Of a DNA stretch of 64,000 nt, positions 54,325 to 64,000 are shown piece after piece. The stretch lies in NCBI GenBank assembly GCA_963169105.1, contig OY720643.1, forward strand, positions 82,319,696-82,383,695, given 5' to 3'. The first letter of the stretch is position 1, and each line of letters starts with the position of its first letter. A program made the translations under genes and the position numbers. The notes beneath the pieces are model-generated. The model did no database searches, had not been told where the DNA came from, and saw only the letters and a list, made by a program, of their open reading frames with translations. The DNA is from Ceriagrion tenellum (Eukaryota > Arthropoda > Insecta > Odonata > Coenagrionidae).

Positions 54325-56681
54325 ATGGCGGACCAGAATAAGGGGCAGAAGGGGGGTAGGGCGCCCAGCCCGAAGCCCACCGCATCAAGGGGTCCAGTCC
54401 CGCCTGGCGCGACTCCCCGCAATGCCAATGCTGTAAATGAAATACCACCCCTCATGACCGTCCCGGTCGCACCCCCAACCCCTCGCCCCTCCCCAGTGCC
54501 CAACACTCCACAATCACTCACCACTCCACCACCCTCTGGCACCCAACCGCCAACTGCCACCCCATCTACGTCCACCACTCCGTCCACCCCCACCACCAAC
54601 TCCGCCCTGACACCCTCGTCCTTTTCCTACGCATCCGCCGTCCGGAGTGATGCCGCAACCGACACCACCGACGTCCGGACTGATCTGGACAACCCGGACA
54701 AGAGGACGGCGGTGGTGTGTGAAGCCACAGATGGCCTCCCATTGGACGACTACCTGATGGCCATGTTGTCCGTGGTCGAGCCACTAGACATTATCTATGC
54801 CTCAAAAATCAGCAACGGCAGAGTCTGTGTCTACTTGAAGACCCTGGCCCTCGCGGAGAGGGTAGTCGCTGCATCCCCGTTACTATACAGAGGAAGACAA
54901 TTTAATTACAGGAAATACGTGTCCGGGGCGACACGTATCTTCCTGTCGAATGGAATCCCGGATATCCCCTCCCAAAAACTGCACGCGATCCTGTCGCAAT
55001 ACGGGAAAGTAGTGGGGGGGATCAATCCCGTCAAATCATCCTGTAGGGAGTCGGTCCTGGGGCACGTTAGGGGGTTCAGACGTCTGGCTAACGTCGTCTT
55101 GGATAACATCGAGGACTTACCGCTGGCAGTGTCCGTCCTTCACGCAGGGGTTTCCCACACGATATTTTTAAACCTGGACGACATCACCTGTGCGTTTTGT
55201 GGCAGGTCTGGGCATCACCAGGCCAGATGCGGTGTCGCGAGACCGACCGGTCGCACGGAGGCAACGCCTACACCCCCACCTCCTGTAGCCGTACCTGCCC
55301 CCCCGGACTCAGTTGCTGAGCCGTCGCCGGTGGAGCCGCGAAGTGCCGTTGACTCGGCCGCAGTTGCTGAAGGCCCCACCACACCGCCCGAAGATCCCGG
55401 ATACAATTGCCCACCACCAAATCACGGCCCATATTACACGACATGGCATGATGTGTGCATCTCAATCAGCGTTCCGGCCCCAGCACAGTACACAGCTAGC
55501 AATTGTAGGGGTCTTGGATCCAATTCGTGAGGCGATGGATCGCCGGCACCTAACCATCATCACTACCCTGGACGTCGCCAAGGCCTACGACTCGGTGGAC
55601 CACGGAACGCTCCTGAAGGTGCTGGAGGCTCTGCAGTTCACACCAACGGCGGTGGATTGGGTCGCTGCGTACCTGTCGGGCAGGACGGCGACCATCCGTG
55701 TTCCGGAGGGAGGGCGCCAGGATTGGCGTCCGTTCCCGACCGGGGTGCCCCAAGGCTCCTATCTCTCCCCAATTTTATTTAATATCTTTATAGATGGAGT
55801 GGGCCGCCTGGAGACACACTCTAGGATTATGCTGTACGCCGATGATGTCTTGCTGATAAAGGACTCCCCAGCCCCATCCCTGAATGAATGTATTGACAGA
55901 ATGAATGAGGATTTGGAATGTATGAATGGGTGATTTAGAGGGATGGGGCTCACGATCAACCCTGGGAAGAGCAGAGCCATGGTGGTGGGGAATAAAAGAG
56001 TTAGGGACCGGCACTTTGGTGCACACTCTGCCCACATCAAGCTAGGGAATACCATCATCCCATACGTCTCCAACCTTCGTTATCTAGGGGTCACGATAGA
56101 GGAGGACTTAAGGTGGGGACGCCAAGTCTCTCAAACAGTATCTAGAGTTCATTGGGCACTTCGCCGCCTGCGCGGCATGCATTACAGGCCAAATCATAAG
56201 ACTAAGCTTACTCTGGTCAAGTCCCTAATCTTCCCCATCTTAGATTATTGCCTAATTCCATGTACCGATTTGTCGGGGCAAAACCTCCAGAGACAGCAGG
56301 CGGCGCAAAACGCGTGCCTGCGCTACGCCCTTAGGCCGGCATGGGATGACCACCTGACCCCCCTGTACACTCAATTTAAAATATTGAAGGTCAAAGAAAG
56401 GAAGTCCCGCCTAACCCTGATGGAAGTGTACAAGGTGTGGCAGAATAAAATGCCATAATACATCTACATCAACATGGCCCTCCTGAGACAGTGCCATACT
56501 TTAAACACCAGACATGCCGAACACTTTTATCATACCTTACCATAGGAGCTCCAGAATGTCAGCATCTTTCTTAGTGTCCTTCGCAAGGGAATTTAACAAA
56601 CTACCTAGTGATCTCAAGACATGCCTCACGAAACGTCGTCTTTATAAACATATTCAGAGTTCCCGTAATGCCGATTCATAA
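54325..56681 (+). pseudogene. T12 ORF1 fused by internal deletion to RT
   Basis: ORF1 from ATG 54325 (MADQNKGQKG) is open through the core (KRTAVVCEATDGLPLDDYL, RKYVSGATRIFLSNGIPDIP, GHVRGFRRLANVVLDN) and the CCHC knuckle CAFCGRSGHHQARC. Near 55400 the sequence jumps out of frame into RT (QSAFRPQHSTQLAIVGV is encoded here). The ORF1 C-terminus, all of EN and the RT N-half are missing, a deletion of roughly 2.5 kb compared with full copies. RT continues with LDVAKAYDSVDHG, GVPQGSYLSPILFN and YADD. A TGA (about 55931), stops near 56456 and a slip near 56525 follow; the last codons end at TAA 56679-56681. Closest to T5. Confidence 0.85.
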
Positions 56682-57231
56682 CCCATTTTCTCTCTCTTTC
56701 TTAGCTTCTCCCTTTTAACCTTTTATCCATGACACTGTCCATGCGTTTAGTTATGGCCAACGGTTCCATCTTATCTTTTTACATATTTATTCATTCCTAC
56801 CCTACATATTTATTTATTTTGTTATGTATACTTTTTTAACCCCCCCCTCCCCTCCGTTCTACCCTCTATCTACTTATTAATTTATTTTCCCTATTCCCCA
56901 TTGCTTTTACCTACTCCAGATTTTAGCCATTATTTTTTTTCTAGTTATACCTCTTAGGTTTTTAAATACTCCTCTTTATTTTATATACTAGCCTGTCTTT
57001 GACTTTAACATAGATTTTATGGAGACGTATGGGATATGATCACGTTACTTAATTTATTCAATCGCTTATTTATTTATTTATTTATTGAACTAAATCTTAC
57101 ACTTTTTATTATCCTCACCATTTTACATAACATTTCATCTTATTCTCCTTTAATGTGATCTTTTAGATATTTGAAATTTTATTCATACCCATTAACTCAT
57201 GGGTGTTTCACCTTTTATCCCTCCCTCCCTC
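56682..57231 (+). other. T12 3'UTR, truncated
   Basis: AT-rich and related to 21116-21900 of T5 (for example 'ttttatggagacgtatggga'). It is cut off near 57231 without the terminal hairpin, where a T1-type ORF1 fragment begins. Confidence 0.75.
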
Positions 57232-57981
57232 CCTCAGCGACGGGGACGTGACGACCTCGTCGGAAGACGGCGGCGGAGACGTCCCCGGATCCATTTCTGA
57301 TTCCAAGTTCGCCACCTTGGTGAGGAACACCGGCGGGCGCGACGACCCCTTGGGTTACATCGCGAGCAAGGGAGTCGACCCCCGAGTGTTCCTAGACCGA
57401 CTCCGAACGACTTATGAACAGAAATCTACTGCGGAGAAGAACGCGAGGAAGGGGGAGAGGCATCAGGCCTTGATCGTCCACCTCGAAGAGCTTCTTCGCT
57501 GAAACCCTTTCACCCCATTACTTTCGCCCTTCATCCCAGACCCAAATTTCCCCTCCGGTACACAGAAAAATGCTAATTCGTTTTTCTTCTTCTCCTCGCA
57601 CGCTTTTCCATGGGAACGCCGCTGTCTCTCCCGAATTTGGAGGATCGGTCGCCGCTGCATTCTCTGTGGAGTTCGTCGTCTTCGCCATGCCGTCCGCCGC
57701 CTTTCCAGTTACCGCCGGAGTCTTCTGTCATCCGTCGTATCCGTAGTGACCTGCGCGTCACGGGTCTCACAATTCATTCAATTTATGTAAACTTGCCTGC
57801 CATTACAATTTCACTCCTCAAGCCCGTCGTGACCTGCGTGTCACAGGTCAAACAATCGATTCATTACATGTAAACTTGCCTATCTGCTTTTACCTGAATA
57901 AAACTCTAGCCCCCTGTAAGAGTGGGCTACTTAGCCTAATCTGTGCCCAGTATAAATAAACCTCCAATCAATCAATCAATC
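57232..57981 (+). pseudogene. T13: ORF1 C-terminus and 3'UTR of the T1 family
   Basis: The open frame 57236-57502 encodes an acidic start (SSEDGGGDVPG) and the basic helix (DPLGYIASKGVDPRVFLDRLRTTYEQ), clearly the same as T1 2065-2330. It is followed directly by the T1-type 3'UTR with both ATGTAAACTTGC units and the AGTGGGC...CCTAATCTG end, TAAATAAA, and a tail (AATC)4. No ORF2 lies between. This is a 5'-truncated second member of the ORF2-less family. Confidence 0.8.
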
Positions 57982-58007
57982 CCCCTCTCTTTCCCTCTCC
58001 CCCTCCC

Positions 58008-59382
58008 TCTCGCCCCCTCTCCCCGACGGCGAGGATGGCGAGGGCGACTGGCAGGAAGTAGCGTCCCGGAAACGGCAGAAGCCGGAGCCGGTCGTGAAAG
58101 CTGCCAACCGGCCCAACCCAATCATCATGATCGGGGTGGTGAAGATGGAGGAGGTGACGCAGGCGTTGGAGGCCTCCATCGGCGAAGACTTCGTCTTCGA
58201 CGTCCGGCGGACATCGGTACGGCTGACCGTGGAGACGGTGGAGATGCACCGGAAGGGGACCGCCACTCTCGACTCTCTTGACGTTAAGTGGAACTCCCAG
58301 CCACTTGAGAGGGTACCGGGCATTCGGTACCAGATCAAGGGTCTGTCGAGATGGCGGTCTCAGGCACAAATCACCTCCGCCTTGGAAACCAAGGGCTACG
58401 AGGTGAGAGGCTTCTGGCAGATGAAAGTGTCGGAGGGCGGTAAGTTGGTCGGAATTGACAGGTTCGTTGTGAATCTTGTCAAGACGCCGGCTGCCGTCCC
58501 GCCGACAGAGATACGACAACTCTGCCATGACAGAGTTGTCATCGAGGCCTTCCGGGGTGAGAAGGGACTAATGCAGTGTCGCCGCTGCAACAGCTTCGGC
58601 CACGTCGCCGTGTCGTGCCGATGCAAGCCACGGTGCTTCCGCTGCACCGGACCGCACCTGGGAGATGAATGCACCCTCACGGTGCACGACAGGGCCACCT
58701 GCTGCAACTACGGTGGCCCACACACGGCAGCATCTCACAGGTGTAGGTGTATCTGGAGGCACTGGAGCGCATGCGCAGCGGGAAGGGTCCCAAGCCACCC
58801 GCAAAGCCGTCTCCACCAGCAGCCAAGCAGCGGCCATCTGGCCCAACGCCCGCGGAGCAGCGGCCATCTGGCCCAACGTCCGCGGAGCAGCTGCCATCTG
58901 GCCCGACGACCGGAAAGCACGCGAAGGCGCCGTCGCGACTGGCGTCCAAGGAGCTCCCCTACAACCTGGCGTTGCGGGGGGTCTCCGATGAGATGGAGGT
59001 GGACGCCGTGCCAGCCGCCGAGGAGCCCAGCTCTTCAGCAGCAACGACGACGCCGCCGCCAGCCGCCCAGGAGAAGAAGAAGCGGGTGAGGCAGAAGACG
59101 AAGAAGGGCAGCAGCCAGGAGACGACGACTGCAACCGCTCTGCCGACAGCCGCCGCACCGCCAGCGGTAGAGGAACCGACGCATGCCACGTCGGAGCCAA
59201 CGCCGCAATCCAGCCCACCAGCAACGAATGCCGCGCCGACGCTCAAGAGCACGCTGCTTGCAGTGTGCCAGAGCCTTCGGCCCTTCATCACCTCCCCGGA
59301 AGGCAAGGCCCTGCTTGCCGTACTGGAGAGCCTCCTGAGCCAGGATGGAACCTTCGCCACCAACCATGGGGAGACGAAGTAA
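58008..59382 (+). pseudogene. Jockey-like ORF1, gag protein with zinc knuckles
   Basis: The first frame (to about 58745) has DWQEVASRKRQK, a PRE_C2HC-like region (VPGIRYQIKGLSRWRSQAQI, GYEVRGFWQMKVSEGG) and knuckles CRRCNSFGHVAVSC, CFRCTGPHLGDEC and a third of the form C-NYGGPH-C. The gene slips frame at about 58745 and continues in the frame 58747-59382 with three AEQRPSGPT-type repeats (about 58833-58912), a basic KKKRVRQKTKK stretch and TAA at 59380-59382. Gag proteins of jockey bind the RNA and target telomeric or nuclear sites; that this one does is inference. Confidence 0.75.
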
Positions 59383-62112
59383 ACCCACCATCCTGGCGCA
59401 GTGGAATACGCGCGGCGTCCTCCGGAAGACGGAGAAACTGAGGAACTTCCTGCAGCAGAAATCTGCGGACGTAGCCTGCATCCAGGAGACATGGCTGCGG
59501 CCTTCGGACTCCTGGAAGATACCCGGATGGACAGTCTACCGGGCCGACCGGGTGACGCCAGGACCTGCTGCGGGAGGAGCGGCGATCTTGGTCCGCCGGT
59601 CCGTGCAACACAGGGCATGCCGTGCTCACACGCATACAGCTGTGGAGGCGGTATCGGTGGACATCAAGGTCGCCGGGAGGTGGTACAGGGTGACCTCGAT
59701 GTACTATCCTCCGGCGAGACCCTGGGATGAGGATGTCTTCCAGCCGCTCCTAGAGGCGACTGGACCGGGCATCCTCCTTGGCGACCTAAATGCCAAACAT
59801 TCTGATTGGCATTCTTTGGTCACCAATCCCCTGGGACTCAGAATGCGCCGATTCGTGGAGAACGAGGGATTTGTGGTGGTGGCGCCGAGGACGGCGACGC
59901 ACGAGCGGGGAGACATTCACGACATTGCAGTCACCCGCGATGTCCGGGAGTCTCTCCGCATGCACGCGCGCGTCGATTTGTCGTCGGACCACTACCCAAC
60001 GCTGCTCACCCTTGGTGCCGTCGTGGACAACGTGGCGCCGAGGGAGGTACGCGACATGTCCAACGCCTACTGGGAAACCTTCAGACAGACGATCGCCGAG
60101 AACCTGCCGAGAGATCATCCACTGCCCACCGACAGAGATGCTGCGGACCGATGGTCGGGCATCTCACCAACATCGTCAACGCTGCCATCGAAGCCTCCAA
60201 CCCGCTGAAGACGGTGCAGCCGCCACAGGTCAGAATACCACTGCCCAACGGCGTGCGGCACCTGATTCAGCGGCGGAACAACATCCGGAGGAGATGGCAG
60301 CAGGTGAGGACTGCAGATCTCCGGCAGGAGCTGAACAGGATGAACGAAGAAGTGCGCTCCGCGCTTCGGGACGTACGTCGGGATTCCTGGGAAGCTCACC
60401 TGGCGAGAGTCACTAAAGGAGCTGAGGACGACGCACCGGTTTGGCGGGTCGTCCGACAGCTGAAAGGCACCAGCAGGCGAGATCCACTCGTCGTCCACAG
60501 AGGGAGGGTTGCTGCATCTCCCGATGAGAAGGCTGAGATACTGGCGGAATACTTGGCAGGAGTACTCACGCCGAATCCAGCCACCAGAGAGTCTTCTCCG
60601 GCTGAGCGGGAGATCGCGGAGTCCATGGCGTCCGTCGACGATGGACCATTGGACGAGGTGAACATCCCCTGCTTCAGCGAGAAGGACGTCAAGGGAGTAA
60701 TAGGCCGACTGCACCTCAGGAAGGCGCCGGGCGCCGATGGCATCTCCAACGCCATCATCCGGCAACTCCCGAGGGCCGCAGCGGTGTACCTGACCAGCAT
60801 ATTCAACGGCTGCGTCAGGATCTCCAATTTGCCGTTCACCTGGAAGAGGGCGAAGATCACCTGTCTGCCGAAGACGTCGACGAAGGACGAGCTCGGTCCG
60901 GATGAGTTCCGGCCGATCTCACTTCTAGACGGATTCGGCAAGATCTTCGAACGACTACTGCGGTGGCCGATCTGCGAGTTCATCAGGGAGGCTGGAATCC
61001 TCCCGGATGAGCAGTTTGGCTTCCGCGAAGGGCACTCCACGGTCCATCAGCTGGCGAGAACAACGGACTTCATCACCATCGCCTTCAACAGGAAGCACTC
61101 GGTCGCGGGGGCCTTCTTCGACATCTCGAAGGCCTTTGACCGAGTGTGGCATCAGGACCTCCCGTTGAAGATGAGCCGACTCCACTTCCCGGATTGGATC
61201 CTGAGGCTAATCCGGGATTACTTGAGGGACAGGACATTCAGTGTGAGTTGGCTCGGGGCGGAATCCGGCATCCAGCGTATCAATGCTGGCGTGCCTCAGG
61301 GTTCTGTCCTCGGGCCAATTCTCTTCAACGCGTTCACACACGACATCCCTCGGGATCACGGGTATAACACGGTCCTGTCCCTCTGCGCAGACGACGCGGC
61401 GCTCCTGACCAGATCCATGCAGGGATGGGCAGTAGCTGATGGCCTTCAGGACGCCATCTGCGAGGTCACCCGTTGGTAACGTAGATGGTGTATCCGGGTC
61501 AACGCCGTTTACGAAAAACGAAGGTCATCATGTTCCATCCCTCCAAAGGAGCGTCGCACGGAGTCGGCCGTCTAGTGGTGAACGGGACCCACATCCCGTG
61601 GGAGTCCGAAGTCCGTTACCTCGGAGTGCTGCTGGACCAGAAGCTGCTGTGGAAGCAGCAAGCGGAAAGTGTCCGTGCAAAAGCGCTGGCGGCGCTGATT
61701 CGGCTCCGGCCGATTTTGCAACCGCCGGTGCTGAGCATGGACACGAGAAGACGACTCTACAGGAGCTGCGTGCTGCCCGTCATCACGTATGCAGCTCCTG
61801 TATGGTCGGGAGTGCCCAAGTCGTCCCTCCAGAGAATCCAGGTGGTGCAGAACACTGCACTTCGGTGGATCCTGAATCGCGGCCGCTACGATCGCGTGGA
61901 CAGGATGCACCGAGACGGGAATTTGGAGCCCCTTGACGTCGTCCTGCCGAGAATTTCCACGGAATTCTTCGGCAGAGCAGAAGACCACTCATCGGGAGAT
62001 CAGCAGGCTGGCTGCGATCACCGTCATGCCGTGGGACCGCCACAAGCGTCCCATAGCGAACACGGACATCGCAGCCAACCTCCCTCCATCTAAGCGGCCG
62101 AGGCTGCTTTAG
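59366..62112 (+). pseudogene. Jockey-like ORF2, EN plus RT, three frameshifts
   Basis: The ATG at 59366 (or 59345) overlaps the ORF1 end. EN: ILAQWNTRGVLRKTEKL, CIQETWL, GAAILV, ILLGDLNAKHSDW, SSDHYPTLL. The frame slips near 60150. RT is open to 61479: APGADGISNAIIRQ, FRPISLLDGFGKIFERLL, EQFGFREGHSTVHQL, FDISKAFDRVWH, GVPQGSVLGPILFN, and active site CADD in place of the usual YADD or FADD. A TAA (61477-61479) with a slip precedes VRYLGVLLDQKLLWKQ and YAAPVWSG. A last slip near 61985 leads to TAG 62110-62112. Confidence 0.8.
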
Positions 62113-62258
62113 ACAGCGTGTCAAGCGCAGAGACACCTCGAGAAACCATAAAGGACAGCATCCGCCTTGGAAGCAGCAGCTGGGAAGGCGCCAATAACAC
62201 CTGGGGAGAGAGAAACCCAGGTTCACTGGTATTGGGCGAGTGGGCTGCATAACCTAAT

Positions 62259-62632
62259 CTGTCGCTCGTGGGGGTTGCCTACTGCCCCCCCCCCCCAAGC
62301 TCCGCTCGCCCCAAAGAGTGGTCAGCATGTTCTCTTCGGAGGGGGACCGGTGCGACGTGGCAGTGCTCGTCGGCGACTTTAACGTGCCCCTCAACAAGAA
62401 CGATTGTGTCTCTCGGGCCCTCAGGCGGGTTGTGCGCGACGAAGGGCTACTAATCCTTTCGCTGAACCCTACCTTTCACACGGGGTCATCTCATAACACC
62501 CTCGATCTAATAATCGTCTCCGAAGCTAAGCGGGTCGGGGCCCACAGTCAACTCTGCTCCCGGTCTGTCACACCACGACCTCGTTCACTGCTCCCTTGAT
62601 TGTGAGCCCCCGCCGATTAAGCCGGTCAGGTA
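62259..62632 (+). pseudogene. T14: endonuclease fragment of a T6-like ORF2
   Basis: Starts at VGVAYCPP and runs through VAVLVGDFNVPLNKND, SHNTLDLIIVSEAKR and HHDLVHCSLDC-like sequence, very close to T6 25160-25520. A C14 run near 62282 shifts the frame, and a second slip lies near 62555. The left end abuts the jockey-like 3' end; the right end is cut by I-like copy 2. Confidence 0.8.
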
Positions 62633-64000
62633 GTAGTAGTATTTGGGTGATTGGGGTGCTTCGACGACTGAGGTCATTCGCACCACGTCAGCCTAACATC
62701 ACCAAGTCGTGTTTTTTAAATAAAAAATTAAATATATAAATAAATAAATAGATAAAAGCGACGCAGCTCTCATTAAAATGGGCGTAAGATAAAACACCAC
62801 ATTATCGTTGGTCACAAACAGTTAAAAAGCCCAGACTCTTTTAAAAATAACATTATCCGACTGACACAATCAGGATCGTCTCCTAGGACGTGTCCTAGGT
62901 CTCCCCTGATGTTCAGCCGGATGCTCAGAGCACGGTATCTATCACACACCGTCAGAAGGTGTCTCACAGTTAAGGGAGAGTCGCAATCCTCACGGTAGGG
63001 AGGGATCTTCTCTTCGGTGAAGAGGTAAGAGTGAGTGAGGGCACAGTGCCCTATCCTCAACCGTGTGATTGCGACCTCTTCCCTGCGAGTCCTCCCGACT
63101 GATGTGGACCACACTGATACTACCGGCTTTATGGTGCGCAACTTATTCTGTGTCAGGGAATGCCAGGTTTCCTTCCACTGTCCAAAGGCTACGTTTCTCA
63201 GCGTAGCCTTCAAGTCTTGGTACGGTACCAACACTGACGAAATGTGTTCGTCTTGAAGAGCCTTCTTTGCTGCCGAGTCGGCCATCTCGTTACCGGCTAT
63301 TCCCACGTGTCCAGGTACCCACAGAAAACGGATAGCGATTCCCTTCATAGAAATGGATAAAAGATGGCTCTGAATCTCCTGGACAAGTGGGTGCATCGGG
63401 GAATAGCCGGAAATGGCCTGCAGCGCACTCAGTCACTACAGACCATGTATGCGCCACAATTGCCCCTAATACCACCAAGAGCCATCTTTATGGCGAAAAG
63501 CTCCGCCGTGTAGATGCTGCACAGCGGGCTTAGCTTCGCCCCGATGACTCCATGGTGGGACGAGACCACCGCGCATGCGCATGCCGACTCGGATTTCGAA
63601 CCATCCGTAAACACGGGAGTGAAATCGGAGTGGCGGCACAGCTCTTCCCTAAAAAGTTGTTGGTACTCCATAGGGGTCGTGGAACCTTTCTGGCCAGTTC
63701 GTAGGGTAAAACTACACTTCGGAAAGGGCACTCGCCATGGTGGGTGACCGGAATATCCATGGCCGTACACTTCTGGAAGTCTCGCATCTGTTCCTTCCAT
63801 AACATTTTTAAAACGGACGCTCAGGGGTCTGGTGGCCCTTGTCCGCCTGTTAAAAATGTTTAGAAACCTGGGATTAAAAATTACGTTGAAACACGGGCGA
63901 GTCCTCATAGATAATATTTTTGCCACGTAGTTAGCCATTAGGATGTTCCTCCGGGTATCCAGCGGGGGCTCTCCGGCATCCGTGTATACGCTTAGGACGG
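62633..64000 (-). mobile_element. I-like LINE copy 2, 3' part, runs off the window
   Basis: On the - strand this is the same family as 27685-31762: RNase H region, C-terminal Cys/His motif, a 3'UTR and the gtagtagtagtatttg end. Inserted into T14 EN just after gccggtcag. The 5' part lies beyond the window. Confidence 0.8.
62812..64000 (-). pseudogene. I-like LINE copy 2 ORF2, RNase H end, frameshifted
   Basis: Read from 64000 downward: YVAKILSMRTRPCFN, TPVFTDGSKSESACACAVVSS, AELFAIKMAL, MVCSD. Then a stop and slip near 63430, and from 63396 HPLVQEIQSHLL, FLWVPGHVGIAGNEMADSAAKKA, RLRIGHCALTHSYLF and REDCDSPLTVRHLLTVC to the stop at 62812. Each part matches copy 1 closely, with moderate amino-acid divergence. 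The RNase H acidic residues are conserved in the readable frames. Confidence 0.85.

Larger units (their letters stand above)
57982..62258 (+). mobile_element. Jockey-like LINE, 5' truncated
   Basis: Different from the T series in ORF1 architecture (multi-CCHC gag), EN and RT sequence. After a CT-rich leader the ORF1 reading begins inside the gene. ORF2 has EN and RT and no RNase H, as in the jockey clade. The end (about 62258) is marked by the switch to T14 EN. It finishes with 'gagtgggctgcataacctaatctg', without a poly(A). Confidence 0.8.

Overview
The window is eukaryotic and almost entirely transposon sequence, most likely from an arthropod. That assignment is an inference: it rests on jockey-like and I-like LINEs with RNase H, together with an endogenised circular ssDNA virus. 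I see no host gene, tRNA, rRNA or CRISPR array. Nearly every open frame is part of a non-LTR retrotransposon (LINE) or of the viral insert, and most carry frameshifts, stops or deletions.

The backbone is a head-to-tail series of related two-ORF LINEs, all on the + strand, called T1 to T14 here. A full copy has a long 5'UTR; an ORF1 with a Pro/Ser/Thr-rich N-terminus, an RRM/Tx1-like core, one CCHC zinc knuckle and a basic C-terminal helix; an ORF2 with an AP-type endonuclease (EN) and a reverse transcriptase (RT) but no RNase H; and an AT-rich 3'UTR. The 3' end has a conserved hairpin, then AATAAA and a short tandem tail of the AAGTC type. Each tail runs into a TC-rich microsatellite, which runs into the next 5'UTR. 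Layout: T1 1-2795 (ORF1 only), T2 2796-10117, T3 10118-13715, T4 13716-14098 plus 16821-17505 (split by the virus), T5 17505-22497, T6 22641-27684 plus 31763-31886, T7 31887-37335, T8 37336-43628, T9 43629-46760, T10 46761-48357, T11 48358-53136, T12 53137-57231, T13 57232-57981, T14 62259-62632.

Four insertions interrupt or flank the series. (1) 14099-16818 is an endogenous copy of a CRESS-DNA virus, inserted in the EN domain of T4. It is AT-richer than its surroundings and slightly longer than one genome unit, with about 155 bp of terminal repeat offset by about 2564 bp. It holds Rep parts with HUH, YxxK and SF3 helicase motifs, an Arg-rich capsid-like gene, an intact third ORF, and an origin hairpin with loop TAGAATAAC. 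(2) 23108-23660 is a fragment with a Myb/SANT-like ORF and GAGCAAATGCT inverted repeats, fused in frame to T6 ORF1. (3) Two I-clade-like LINEs with RNase H lie on the - strand (27685-31762 and 62633-64000). (4) A jockey-like LINE occupies 57982-62258.

The most notable points are the viral unit with its third ORF and its predicted 82-nt rep intron, the SANT-ORF1 chimera, and a set of cis signals shared by divergent LINE copies: a CGATCGTCTTTTGT box in the 5'UTRs, a TAATG or ATGA junction between ORF1 and ORF2, a covarying 3' hairpin, and the TC microsatellite at insertion junctions.
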